From: Galaxea fascicularis
Lineage: Eukaryota > Cnidaria > Anthozoa > Scleractinia > Euphylliidae
Length of the DNA stretch: 64,000 bases
Direction of reading: 5' to 3'
Assembly: GCA_948470475.1 (NCBI GenBank)
Contig: OX419347.1
Location: 15,123,675 to 15,187,674 of the forward strand
Below the pieces are notes generated by a model that made no database searches, had not been told where the DNA came from, and worked only from the letters and a program-made list of their open reading frames with translations. The translations under genes and the position numbers were made by a program. Shown one piece after another: positions 10,746 to 22,750 of this stretch; the stretch's first letter is position 1, and every line of letters starts with the position of its first letter.

Positions 10746-11052
10746 TAGTCTCCTTCGCAGCCGTTATTAGGGTCGTCACGCAACGCTCCTTCCCACTAAC
10801 GGCTGCTCACTCGAGCTCTGCATTCGCTTTGTTACTGAGAACCAATAACCTGCATGTATCTGTTAGCAGCTGCACCAATCATATTTCTCGTCACATTTGC
10901 CACAAAAAACACAACAAGGTCCAGGTTTCCAGGAAATGGAAGCCTACTCCTTATTGGTCAGTTTGAGGAAAGGAATGCAGAGCTCGAGTGAGCAGCCGTT
11001 AGTGGGGAGGAGCGTTACGTGACAAGCCTAATAACGGCTGCGAAGGAGACTA
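10746..11052. mobile_element. MITE with ~80-bp inverted repeats and 9-bp target duplication
   Basis: The termini TAGTCTCCTTCGCAGCCGTT and their reverse complement extend as a long inverted repeat of about 80 bases per side. It is flanked by a perfect 9-bp direct repeat GTTAACGCA (10737-10745 and 11053-11061). That duplication length suits Mutator-like or, less well, hAT mobilisation. It sits just upstream of the first exon seen of the lectin-like gene. Confidence 0.85.
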
Positions 11053-11216
11053 GTTAACGCACAAAGGACGTCAAAACATGGTAGGAACACCAGTCGCGCT
11101 ACTCGCTGGCGGCTGGAAGCGTTTTTCTTTGTTCTTTCCACGTTTTGGCGTCATTCATGCGTTATAAGAGTACACACGCAGTGACCAATGGAATCTGTTT
11201 GTGAAATAATTTACAG

Positions 11217-14200
11217 GAGGAGCAGCCACATGGCAAACGCCACTGGTCATATCAAGCACTTGCACGAGAGATGCGTCCAAGTTCAAAAGGTATTGATTAT
11301 TCCACCTCTAAGCCATAAAACTGGGGCTGATAACATAAGGCGGTACGAGCATACAGATTTGAAGATTATTGAGAACCCCTTTCCATTTACCAACCACTCA
11401 ACAGGACCTTGCATCGAACCTTGCGGCACAAAGCATCCGGGTTCTGTGTTCATCCCACATCCGGGACACCTCAAGACGGCACCACGGCAATTATGTGGAT
11501 GGATGGATGTGAAGAAGAAAGGCTGCGACTGGATCTATTCAAGCTACCAGGTTGGTACATATATACATAACTATTCAAGGAAGTTGTAATTAGGGTGCTG
11601 TTCTTGACGTTAACTTTTAACGGTTCTTAGGCGAATTTTAGGTTGTTTCACTCGGTTATTATTTACAATATCTCTCTTAAGAGTTTAACTTGTGCATTAA
11701 TCATTATGTGATATGTAAAGCCGGGTCTATCGCGCGTCCATATTCTGTATATTCCATATTAGCCAAAACTTTATATCCCTTTTTTTGCGCACCTTTACCT
11801 TTATGACGACAAAACAAGAAATGCTTGATGGTTGTGTATGTTGTCAGTGGTTCAATTTATCCATGGTTTAAACAGAGTTAGTTAGTAGCTATTACTCTGG
11901 TTTAAATTTTATTTTGCTTTATTTTAGGGTATGCTCATGTATGATAATGAGTTGGAAACAAAGGGAAAATCAAATTTAAACCAAGGAAAAATATTGAACC
12001 ACAACATATACGGGAACTGTACTTCACTGAAAATATATTTTGTTTTCATTATAATTAAGAGCTGCAAAGTTACTAAGTTTTGGCGGGAGTCCAACCCCAT
12101 TAGGACCCTGAGCTTAAATAAATCGGACTTCATGTGCTAAGAGCTTTAAATTTTTTTTACACCGTTGTAGTTTATCGAAGTCCCATACGAGCAGCTAACG
12201 GCTTCTGCCTGCAGCCGGCAAGCGCCACCTGTAACACGGTGGATGGCACAAGGCTCGTTTATCACAAAGCGTCTCGATGTGACAGAAACTACATGTACTT
12301 CACTTACAAGGACGACGTACTCATGCACACATGTAGCGGCAAGAAAGTGTGTCCACAAGGTGAGATTTGGTGCATGGTTCAGTCAATGTGGTGTGCACGT
12401 GATTCGTAGCACTTATACACTAGCCGTAAAAGTAAGTGCGCAACAATGAACTCGAACTGGCGTAGCGTATTCCATTGAATGATAGCCGTCATGGGTTGCT
12501 CGCCCACCTCGTACAATCGCCCGTACCCCGTGTTAAAATAATCGCCTCCATCGAACAATCGCCACCTCTCATCCCCGGACAAAATGGCGGAAGATTTTTC
12601 AAAATTGCTGTACATTCCATTTTATAACCTTCTCAAAGAAAATCGCTGGAATACAGCTCAGTTTGACATTAGTAATCACGGCCGATTTGGCCTGTGTTCT
12701 TCATTAAGGTACTGAGTGCAGAGAGGTTGCAGGGAGACAAAAGCAATCGGGTGGAGCGAAGTTTGGGGAGGGAGTACCCTGACTGTGGACATTTTGATGG
12801 CACCGTCATGCACCCACTTGCCGAGAACTGTGTCAACAAGCTGACAAACTGTCAACATTTTGAATATTAATGGTTGCGACTAGCAATAAACGGCAGAGTC
12901 GTGCAGAACAACTGAAATTATTCGCTAGGCCAAAATGTCTAATAAAACACAGTTGCCCAAAACGATCTTGGAAAATTTGGCGATAAACTTATTCCACCAG
13001 TATATAGTTATACAAAAGATTTCGTTTGAGATATTTTGAGGCGCATTTGTTCATCAGATATGTGCACGCTTTTTAAAGATTTCGCAAAATACAGACAATA
13101 CTCAGTCAATCAAAAAGATGTTTCAGTAAAAAATTAAAATTGAAGATAAAATTCACTTCACCTCAAAGAACGATTTCTTCTCTGACTTCCAGCATCGCTC
13201 ATACGAGCTACAGATTGAGGGCATTGTTCATTCTCTGGTTCGCTCTCCAAAACATTAACATGAGGACACACGAGGAGTTGTGTAAGCTTTTGTAAATTAT
13301 GAAAATTTATCATTCACAGCGAACCTGTCAAGCATCAGTATTCTAAACCAATCAGATCACAGGTTGCTCCGCGTTCCCCCTGTCCAGGCCTCGCTCAGTA
13401 CGGCTCGCCACTCACGGAAGCCCGCCCATTATCCGGCTAAAAAGCTTGTTTACAGCCCACAGTAGTTTATCAAATCAAGGCTCCACAAGCATTCTCGCGG
13501 CAGCAGGCCGGAATTGTTCACACATCACTGAGAACACCATACTAAAAATTTCAACTAAACGTTCGACGAGGGCCTCAGCTGTCCTTGTTGTCCGTCTGTT
13601 GGCATGAAAACCATTAATGGCGCGATAAATTTGACTAGCTTTTCAAAACGTGTCTTTCCGTTCAGCAGCTAGCCTCGTCTTGTCTCCAAAAGGGTGGCTG
13701 TAAGGGTTTTGGAAACTGATTTTGGTATCTCAGTTGCGCAGATTCAGTTTAAGACCAATTCATTTGTCATTTCAGGCGGAACAGCGACTTGGGAGACGCC
13801 GTTGGTCATATCAAGTACTTGCTCAACTGATGCGTCCAAGTTTCAAAGGTATCGGTTGCAGTTTAGTCTCATCAAAACTGCGAGGATCATTCTTCATTTG
13901 ATTTTGAGTCTCATCACAGATAACTAACATTACAAGCCCTATCTCCGACCGAATAAAGCGAAACCCTTCATAATCCATTTATTGCTTAAGACTAACTCGT
14001 TGTCAAAGTAAGTTATCAATTTTTTAACGTCCACTCAACGGTTCTTCGGCACTCTAAAGCTAAGAGAGGAACGAGAGATACCTCGAGGTCGAAACTTGAG
14101 GTCGATTACTCTGGCCAACCAATTGCAAAACAGACGCAAACAGTGTAACGAACCAATCAAAATTCAAAGCAGATACTTGAGACCAGCGTTTAGCGCGGGA

Positions 14201-15569
14201 AAGTGCGTGTGAGCAAGTTGGGGTTGCTTCCCACTGATTGAGAAAGTGGCGAGAGTTATTCCAACCAATCACAGTAAGAAGAAGTGAAAAACGTAAAACA
14301 CAATTACCTTCAATTACCTTTGAACTCAAGTGGTGAGAGCTAGTTATTCCGGCTAATCATAGTATGAAGAGATGAAAAACAAACCACAATTACCTCTGAA
14401 TTACTTTTGAATCTATATGATTTATACGGTCAAAAATACTTACCGAAAAGCGCGCAGGTAAATAGTGTACCCGTCTTGACAAATTCAACATCTTGATTTC
14501 CTTTTTGCATTACTGACATTCTTAAATTCATATCCTAAACTTAAGTGACATGAAGGTCACGTGCCTCTCGAGCACCTTCATTGTTTGGGTTTGTTTCTAT
14601 AGGACCTCCTACAAAACCTTAATACACAAAGCATCTGAGTTTTGCGTGCACCCGTATGGTGGTCCGCCCAAGGAAGGTGTGAAAGCTATCATGTGGAAAG
14701 ATAACTGCAACGAGGACAGGCTTCAGCTGGACCTGTACATGCTACGTGGTCAGTAGAATAGACTGGTCAAAATGAACATAGGTAAAATATGGGTGAATTA
14801 TTGGAAGAGTGGAGTGGTATTCGTTTTTTTCGATGTCTGAGTTCAATGCGTACATTAAATTCCACATAAAACCATTACAGCTGGAGATGTCTAAAAGAAA
14901 AGAAAAATGGTTGGCAATTCTGCCCAAGTTTTTCATAGTCCTTAAAGTATTGTACATCTAGAATTGCTTTCTTAAGTTTGTAAATTGTACGAAATAGAGC
15001 GATTATTTTGTATGATGTGGAGGTTTTGCAGGATAATTGTTAAATACAGGATTTAAATGTTCGTCGTGTCAGAAGAGAAGGAAAAAGAAACTGAAAGTTC
15101 CGAATCTTCGGCTGATACGACGGAGAGTCGATACCATGACTTTTGCTACAGTGAACGAGTCATCCAGACTTAGCACCGAGACGAGACTCATGCTGAAAAT
15201 TAGATAGATAAATCTAAGGGCTGAAAATCCTTTCATCTGGTTTCATCGGAAAAGCTGTCTTGAGATTGTGCTACAGGGCAACTGGGCAACTGCGCACCCA
15301 CCCCTCCCCTACCCATTATTAACACTAACTTATTAACTTATTATAACTTGTTAGATTAGGGGACGGATTGGTGCGCAGTCACCCAGACACTGCCATTGAT
15401 CCCTGAAAAGAAAGGTAGTTTCAATGGAATTTTACTTTATCAGAAAAGCCGTCAATAAAAGGAGCAACGCTTGTGCTGTTATCGCTTGTATTGGCCACTC
15501 TTGCTCGGAAATCAAGTTTACTTTAACGCTTGTTTTTAATTATTTTGTTTTTACCTAGGACCTGAATAG
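11217..15569 (+). CDS. Lectin-like cysteine-repeat protein, 5' incomplete, multi-exon
   Basis: Proposed exons: 11217-11289, 11340-11550, 11928-12018, 12171-12359, 13776-13848, 14603-14748 and 15559-15569 (a short GPE-stop end). All junction phases agree (1-2, 2-0, 0-1, 1-1, 1-2, 2-1, 1-end). The product repeats units such as HKASEFCVHPYGG and SGKKVCPQGG, followed by LVISSTC and an aromatic-rich strand. This resembles the repeating C-x-x-P-x-G-G units of cnidarian ricin-B/beta-trefoil-like lectins; the family call is from pattern, not a search. Two 73-nt exons (11217 and 13776) are clear duplicates. Weak points are the 50-nt first intron, the weak donors at 12019 (GTACTT) and 14749 (GTCAGT), and the absence of a start or signal exon. 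A partly decayed gene is possible. Confidence 0.5.
15274..15390. mobile_element. MITE with CTGGGxxACTGCGCACC termini
   Basis: The left CTGGGCAACTGCGCACC is matched imperfectly by the reverse complement of the right end, CTGGGTGACTGCGCACC. The core is AT-rich with TTATTAAC-type repeats. It lies in the last proposed intron of the lectin-like gene. Confidence 0.55.
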
Positions 15570-15900
15570 AGTCATAGACAAGATAGTACTCGTCAAACAG
15601 ACCAAGAACTTGAAGTCAGAGATCATGGAGGCCTATGACACCCTCATCTGCAATGACAACAGATTTTACTTTTGTTTCCTTTAGTCGTTTATCCAGGAGA
15701 AAACTATTAAACCTCTTTAATTTGTTGATTCTTTACTGAGCTCAACGAACGGCTTAATAAAGATAGATTTTACCAGTTTTTGTTTTGTTTTGCTTTGTTG
15801 GATGCATGCAATGCGTCCATAGGTGTAGCCAGGACTTTTCAAAGAGGGGGGGAACACTGTGTCAAACAAATTGTACAGTTATTTGTCTATTAATAATAAA

Positions 15901-16071
15901 ATGATGATGATGATGATGGTGATGAACACATGAACACAGGGTACTCACCAGATTGTCACCTGAATATTGTAGGTTATTTGCTTAACCGACACGAGCTCAG
16001 TTGAATCAACTCGACAATATCCGTTTCAAAATTCAATGGCTTATGAATGAATGAATGAATGAATGAATGAA
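15901..16071. repeat. Two microsatellites, (ATG)n and (GAAT)n
   Basis: (ATG)n lies near 15901-15926 and (GAAT)n near 16043-16071, in the intergenic stretch after the lectin-like gene. Nothing coding is seen between 15570 and 17089. Confidence 0.8.
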
Positions 16072-16651
16072 CTGTATAAATACAAGACAATTAGTTAATT
16101 ATTAAGCAATTAATTAACTCTCCCTTAAAAGCAGGTTCTTTAATACACAACAGGATATTAGGATATCCACAAAAGAATATCGATATAACTGACTCAATAT
16201 ATTTAACAGTAGCATTAAGAGCAACATTGACAATAACAACGACAGCAACATGAACCATTACAAACTAAAGTAACGGTTATTTTAAACCCTACACCGGATT
16301 ATATCAGATACATGAAGTTAAATGTTCGTCACTCTTTCAGCTTCCATTTTTGTCTAATTGGAGTCTAATACATGTATCCATTTACAGAATCCCCCGGAAA
16401 CAAGCTTCTATAATTGCATCCGTAGCCAAAAGGAGAATCGTTTTGATGTTAATAGATCACCTCACGGGTTAGAAACGATAAAAATTAGACAATAGCACTG
16501 AAAAACATTGGTCATGATTCATGGAATAAAAATGTTTAATACATTGGCAAGAAAAACCATATGATTGGCATAATACTAGATACTCAACATATCCAATGGT
16601 AAATGAATTCTTCACTTCAAAGTTATTAATGTGGATGTATTACCTAGAGCT

Positions 16652-16770
16652 CTGGGCCGAGTAATCCGAAGCATGGTTGTAACCATTGGTTAAGTTGTAT
16701 GAAAACCTATAGGTTGTCATGGTATTTAACCGGGGTCAGCGCTAACCATGCTTCGAGCAACTCAGCCCTG
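16652..16770. mobile_element. MITE, CTGGGCC termini, abutting a second one
   Basis: The left CTGGGCCGAGT..CCGAAGCATGGTT is mirrored on the right by AACCATGCTTCGAGCAACTCAGCCC. It abuts the related element at 16768-17009 with shared boundary bases. Confidence 0.6.
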
Positions 16771-17009
16771 GGCCCAGTTGTTCGAAAGCCGATTAACGCT
16801 AATCCAGGATTAAATATTAATCAAGGAGATATTTCTCTGTCCCCAAACGCTGTTCAATGCCGATATTCTGCAAAATGTTAGATTAGGGAAAGTCAATCCA
16901 GAAAAACAAAAAGCAGCGAAAACAACTTTCATCCAATAGTAAAAAACTGCAACCAAAGTTTACGCTAATCCTGGATTATGTCAATCGGCTTTCGAACAAC
17001 CGGGCCCTG
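16768..17009. mobile_element. MITE, CTGGGCCCAGTTGTTCGAAAG termini
   Basis: The left CTGGGCCCAGTTGTTCGAAA and the right TTTCGAACAACCGGGCCC form an inverted repeat that extends inward through GCCGATT and GCTAATCCxGGATTA. Non-coding. This family is common in marine invertebrate genomes (recollection, not searched). Confidence 0.75.
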
Positions 17010-17089
17010 GTTGTTATGTCGATATGCACGGTGTCAACAAAAATATTGACTCATCTTAAAAGCTGAAAGCAGTGCTCTTTCAGGAAATA

Positions 17090-20000
17090 TTATTTTTTCC
17101 TGTATCTGCGCGCCTCTAAGTTGTCATTATTTGCAACGCAAGTTGTTACAAGTGAAGGACGTGTACATTTCTGGCATTTTTTTAAATACCACTGAAATGT
17201 ACAGTTACAGTCAAATTCCTCCATCTCTACTGCCGTCGTATGTTTCAGGTTGCAATACTCAGTACAAATAAGAGAGAATATTTTGCAGTCCTTGCACTCT
17301 ATGGTGGAGTTTCTCCTGCAGCTGCTTCCCAGCATTCCTGGAGTGCCCAAACTGTCGTTCCGCACGCAGAATAGTGGGGTGGGATCAAGGTAAACCAGTC
17401 TACTGTCTTCCCTGGAGATGCGTTTGAACTCATCACCATAACGTTGATAGAGTTTGTTGTCCCTGAACCACACTTGAACGGCTCTCTCCTTGTAGTTCTT
17501 CTTCAATTCTGTTATTATCTTTTCAAAGGACGGCAGGAACGCATAGCAAGTCTTTACCCCACAAGCAGTAGCCCATCCATGGCACTGGCATCGTACAATT
17601 AGACTGGTTTTAACAACCTTACGGAGAAATAACCAGAGTAATCTATGATAATGTTGCTTGTACGGTATTTACAATTTTGTGAGGAGCTCGGGTTGGTCAT
17701 GATCTGAGATGATAAATAGCCTTTGAGAGGTGGGGCACAGAGCTGAATGTAATCAAACCATTCACAAAAATCGCAAATGGAATAAATGTTCCATTAAAAA
17801 CAACAAATAAATATTACTGAATCTTCCTGATTTCGTTTTGCAAGAAAGATCAGAAGACCATTTAATAGCACCCGTTTGTCGGCTTTGGTATGTAATGGCT
17901 GATGGGCCCTGGCCGCTCTTATAAAATCTATGGAACTGAAAGTTACCCAATGAACCAGTTCTTGATAATAACAGTTATAACGTTATTCGAAGAGGAGAAG
18001 ACAGGCCACTAAAGGGGGTGACACACTACTGAGTCGATTTTATATATCGCCGGAATTCGTGTGCCCGTTGCTGCGATTTTGTACGCTCATCGCTGCGAAA
18101 GGCCAGATGAGGCAACCAGTCAGGTTGGGCGACTTTTATCGCATGACTTTTCACAATGACGGACAGCAACGATGCTTGGAGCCTGTAGAAAATCGCCAAG
18201 TGTGTCCGCATCAATCAACGGCGAAATTCGCTCGCGATCAAAATCGCCACGATCGGCGTATAAAATCGCCTAGAGTATCGCCGGTAATCCGGACCTCAAT
18301 TTTGGGTTCACTTAACAAGACATACTTAAGGCCAGGAGAGCTCTTACTAAGACTGGACTGTGATTTGAAGATGCGCACAAAATTATTTATTGGCTCAAAC
18401 TACCTTCAACCCCACTATATGGTTGTGGAGGTTAACCATCGTGCGAGCGTTCCTTCGGTTCTCCAGCTTTCTAAAGAAGCGATATGTTTGTTTCTCGCCA
18501 AACTCGAAGTTGTCACTACAGCCACTGTAGCTGGGCCCGGCACAATTGCATCCTCGAATGTTGTGTCGGCATTTTAGCGTCAATTCGTAAGCAATGGCTG
18601 CGGAGCTGATGGCGTGGATGAGCGCAGCTTCACGGGTGGCTACAAGAAAAAGGTACTGGATAGAGGAGGTTGACCAAAGAGGAATCAATTGCGGGACAAC
18701 AAGAGCAACAACAACAACACAGGTGGCTCAAAATGGTTTCGTTACTTTTCAAAGACCAGTTCTTTGATGGATTGATACTACCACAATTTTTCGTTTGTTT
18801 CCTTAAAAAAAGTATCAAAATATCTCCAATTATTTCTCATCAAGTTGTCAGTTTTGACGTAGAAGCTTACTATAGCAGCACTACAACCTCTTAGAAACAC
18901 CCTTAATTTTAGCTTTATGTGCCTGTAATTCGATCAAAAACGAACATGTTGACCCCCGTTTTGAATTGCAATCAGTATATCAAGATTCATCTTCTGCAAA
19001 GTTTTCAAAAAAGCTGTACTGTAGCTTCAGAGCCACTTTAATTTTTCGATAATTAAAGGTGGCTCTGAACTGACACTACGGCTATCATGGTATCAACAGA
19101 TAAGGACTGGTGGTATCAATCCATATAATCCCGGCTAGATATACAAACATATATACCAGAAACTGTTATTTGCTACAAATTTAAAGGAATAACACTTTTT
19201 TGTCCTGAAAACAAACGTATTCCAATAACGAAAACTATCTGACAAAATTGGGTTTACAGGGGCGTGAAGAACAATCTATGTGCCTGACATTGACAAATTG
19301 TCCTTAGATACACTTCAGGGATACTCACAACCTCGTTCGGAAAGTTTGGGCGTCTCTCCACCCAAGAGGGAGCGAGAGGAGATGAAAGAGCTTGGGAACG
19401 AGGTTAGTGGACAGTAACCATGCTTTAAGGTGTTTTCTTATTGTTGCAAATTGGTTTCATGGATTTACTCTTTTAAGTATATTTGTTCAAGTTTTGTCCT
19501 TTTGTCCGTGTTTTTTTTTTCAGTGTCCCTGAAAAGCTGCTCACGGATATTGGATAATGAGGTGTATTATATCGTGTCATTCAAAATCTTCCTAGTGACA
19601 GATATATAGCTCTCCATAAGCTCTCCAGACAATAGAAAAATGAAAATAAAATACCTCCACGGGAACAGTGAAAGTGCTGTTTTGAATAATCAATACGGTA
19701 TATCATTAGATCACTACGGGTACTAATGACAAACAATACTCCCTGATTTGATTAAAGATCAGTCAAGATCATTACGTAAAGAATCTGTGTCTACACCGGA
19801 AATTGTGAAAATCAGACAATTGATGGGTTGAATCACGTACACATTTAGGAAACTCCCAGCGTTTTGCTGTTTTCCTGTAAGTCTGTAACGTTCCACAGCT
19901 CATAGTGTTTGCCTCCTGCCAGATTGTCTACAATCGAATCTATTTAAATATGCTACAGACTAAGTAGGCTTTCTTGGAAGGTGACCCCGGCCAACTTCTA

Positions 20001-21385
20001 CTGACCCTTACAATAAATGGTTGTTTAAAAACGTCACATTACGTAAGGAAAACGTGGTCAATTCTCACCGTAAGGAATAGTTGTATTTACAAAGACGGGT
20101 AACTCTGGATCGACGTGCTTCTTAATAAAGGGCCAATTCACCCGCCTGCTTCCGTTAAACAGCTTTTCGATCTCTCTTAGTCCACGCAGGGCACCCAGCT
20201 TCACCGCTCTGGATATAGATATAAATCCCAGCTGTAAAGCAAGAGTCAAAGTATCATCGACTTTATGGTTGTGTTGTCACAAACGTTAATTCAATCATGA
20301 TCTTGCCTGACACAGCTAAGACGCACGACTGAGGTCTCAGGGTCCTTAGGGTTCTCCGGCACTTATAGAAACAAAGTATTCTCATCATAAAACGGATCTT
20401 TTTTTAGAAAACGTAGTCCTAGGCATCGATTCATCAGTATATGTCTTCATCCTAATTGCATCGCCCGGCAATCCGCGCTTCAGAAATCCCCCAAGGGTAC
20501 CGGATAATATTGCCCCATTGGGAGAGACTACATCACTAGAACTTCAACTTCTTAGCCTGTTTGTACAGCAATTTACCCCCGTCTATGGTACGTCTTGTGC
20601 CAGAAAGATAAGCCAGAGCTTCCGTGATTAGCTTCCCCCCACGCGCGAGAAGGTGTAAGGTGATTAGCCCAAGTACCGTGTATGCCGTGTTGGGATTTCT
20701 GCTAAGTGTTTCTTCCACTTCAAACACTTGTCTTAAGGTATATCTACAGCCTATTTTACAGACCTTTAAAATAGTTGTGTTTTTAAGCTGACAAAAGGAT
20801 TGCTAGATGTTAACATTGTTTTGTAACATTGCGTGTAGTGTAAATGTTGCGTCCTGTAAATAAAAATGCTGTAATAAAAAAACAAACAAAAAAAAAAACA
20901 TTGTTTTTGCAACAGCTGTAGCCTTTCCGGAAATCATCATAGATCAGAGAATGCTTGACGTACCTCTTTTGTTTCGTTGGTGCTGTTGGGACGAAAAAGC
21001 AGAGAAAATTGTAAGAGGGTAGTAAAACATGACCTCATTTAACAGCGGATCTCGCTAAAATTGCGTTCATTCGGCAAAAGATGACTCTGCTAAAAGAATG
21101 CTGGAGGTCTACTTGCAGGGCGAGGACTTACATTTAAGGCCTTTTGTGCGACTTTTGGAAGGCAAATTTTGTCATCCTGAAATCATTGGTTAGACCCAAA
21201 GATATCTTTTCTTTTATGGCTTAATTTACTCGGTCGGGTTGGGTCGCTAAAATTGCAGAGATAACGTACTTGGTAAGGTTAAATGGGTGCGGATCCGGTA
21301 CTGCTTGATGCGGTCCACATGCTTCGACAAGCTGCAGTGTCACCAAACCAACAACAATCACTGCAGAGACCTGGAATAGCTTCAT
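17090..21385 (-). CDS. Divergent Wnt ligand, copy 1 (complete, five exons)
   Basis: Exons in order: 21385-21270 (MKLFQVSAVIVVG signal peptide), 20982-20964 (19-nt microexon), 20231-20069, 18639-18404 and 17617-17090. The junctions sum to 1062 nt, 353 residues plus stop. Wnt landmarks: ATREAALIHAISSAAIAYEL, GCSDNFEFG, NLHNHIVGLK, CQCHGWATAC, LVYLDPTPLFCV and CQKC. Wnts are secreted Frizzled ligands, normally acylated by Porcupine on the serine of CHGxSGSC; here residue 194 is Ala and the second serine is Ala196. The N-terminal EC..QF and RWNC cysteines are missing (GLREIEKLF, RRVNWPF). The C-terminal HWCC pair is also gone (TFQWYLKKC). The acceptor at 17617 is CCGTAAG|GTT, conserved in copy 2. 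The unusual residues make receptor binding uncertain; it could be an antagonist or a lipid-free ligand. No subfamily can be assigned by eye. Confidence 0.85.
18006..18293. mobile_element. Copy-specific MITE insertion in Wnt copy 1 intron
   Basis: The sequence interrupts an alignment that is continuous in copy 2 (near 24350-24380). Its ends are imperfect inverted repeats: AGTCGATTTTATATATCGCC on the left against AGGCGATTTTATACGCCG read from the right. Exact edges uncertain. Confidence 0.5.
19026..19069. repeat. Short near-perfect hairpin in Wnt copy 1 intron
   Basis: TTCAGAGCCACTTTAAT and ATTAAAGGTGGCTCTGAA form arms around a short loop. Probably a MITE remnant. Confidence 0.6.
19330..19408. 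mobile_element. Small inverted repeat with AACCTCGTTC ends
   Basis: AACCTCGTTCgGAAAGtTTGGG is mirrored by CTTGGGAACGAGGTTAG. Probable MITE fragment in Wnt copy 1 intron. Confidence 0.45.
20677..20743 (-). CDS. Candidate alternative exon in Wnt copy 1
   Basis: A 67-nt stretch with a CTGTAG acceptor (20744-20749) and a weak GTACTT donor runs phase 2 to 0, exactly like the microexon. It would encode YTLRQVFEVEETLSRNPNTAYT, in which SRNP resembles the CRRNP region of ordinary Wnts. The matching stretch in copy 2 (around 27700) has a length change and stops. It is either a mutually exclusive exon retained only in copy 1, or coincidence. Confidence 0.3.
20964..20982 (-). CDS. 19-nt microexon of Wnt copy 1
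   Basis: On the minus strand CACCAACGAAACAAAAGAG is flanked by TCCCAACAG-type acceptor and GTACGT donor. It takes the split codon AA|C and adds TNETKE, creating an N-glycosylation site. Exon 1 ends in phase 2 and exon 3 starts in phase 0, so a phase-correcting exon such as this is required. Confidence 0.75.
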
Positions 21386-21604
21386 GCTTTCAGCCGGCTT
21401 GATGAAAATATCCAGCGTAAGCTTGCTTCAGAGTTTATGTTTGCACTGACTATCCGGCAGCCAGCGTAAAACGATTTTTTTTTACTGAAATAAAGCTTGA
21501 AATTTTGCCAACAGGTCATTAGATACAATTCCGGTTTCTGCTCAGACGACTCAAGAAATTATCTCATACCATTGGTACTTCGAACTCATTGACAGCCGTG
21601 TGTC

Positions 21605-22750
21605 ATCATCGAATTTCAACAACTAGATATCATCCTTTACTCGTGCCAAAAATAAATCAAAATCGTAATAGAAAAAATCAAGTTGAATTTGATTGTCGTT
21701 TGCTTTGTGTGACCTCTAATTCTTATTGATAAACTACAGGAAAAGGAGTGTGAAAGAAGAGAAAGAATGTGTGTCCCCTTGGTATCAGCTTTGTTCTTTT
21801 AAAAAACAGAGCCTGTGTGAGTGTTTGTGTTTAGGGGAGAGGGATGGAGGTGTGGTGGAAAGGAAGGTAAATGACATTTGACGTAAATTCAACGCTGATA
21901 TGTGTTTTCTTTGCCTCTTCTTCTTTCCGTGGTTCAAGATACCCAAGCATATTTAACCTTTTCACGCTTCCCATAATCCATTTATTTAGAACAATGTTTG
22001 ACTGATAGTCGCCCTAAGTTTATTACAAAAATGACATATCAATATCTCAGCCAATTTTAGACAAAAATACTTCTGCGGCTCCCAAGGGAGTTCTTGAATG
22101 GATTACCCGGGCTAAAGAATCGGGGTAGAGTAAGGGCAGTAGGGGGGGGGGGTAGGGAGTGGGCTAGAGGGGAGGGGTAGGGAGTGGGAATGAGTTATCA
22201 AATATTTTGTTGTTTCAGATGTGTTTGGTACAGTTTTCTTTGCCAAAAGATCGTTTTCTATTTTTTATATTCTTTTTGCTTTATACTTGTGTGAAGAGAG
22301 AAGAACGCTGTCTTTTAAACCAGCTCCAATCAGTGGCATGAACTGGAATCAACTTTAGATAGCGCTTGCGGAATTTCAGTGGAACTTATTAATCATAACT
22401 TTTGCCTTGCTTTGACAAAGTTAGGGTTGTCAGATAACATTATTTTTTATGCATTCCATGATATTCGCTGCCCCGCGGATATCCGCTAAACCCGAAAAAG
22501 TGACTCAATCTAATTTTGACAGCATTATTAATAGTAGCATTGAAAATAACAACAACAACAACAACAAGAGCCATAGCAAAGCGTTTAAGTCGAAAAAACA
22601 GAGTAAAAGTCAGTAGTTTTCCAAAGATTTTCTAATTCTCTTATGTGTATGGCTCAGTTTCGTTTTTTAAAATTTTCAAAAGATATTTTTTCTATTTTTT
22701 CTTTTCCTTGACAGTATGTCAAAATAAAAAGAATTAACTCGGTCTTTGAA
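21605..22750. other. Intergenic, no gene seen
   Basis: Between the two Wnt units. It contains a G-rich run (22141-22190) and an (AAC)n microsatellite (22546-22567); nothing else recognised. Confidence 0.6.

Noticed and set aside
15559..15684. A 41-codon frame ending FYFCFL-stop as a terminal exon of the lectin-like gene
   Set aside because: The phase from the preceding exon instead gives GPE-stop; the longer frame needs a phase the upstream donor does not supply.
18059..18577. Plus-strand frame of 172 codons
   Set aside because: Overlaps a MITE and the antisense of a Wnt exon.
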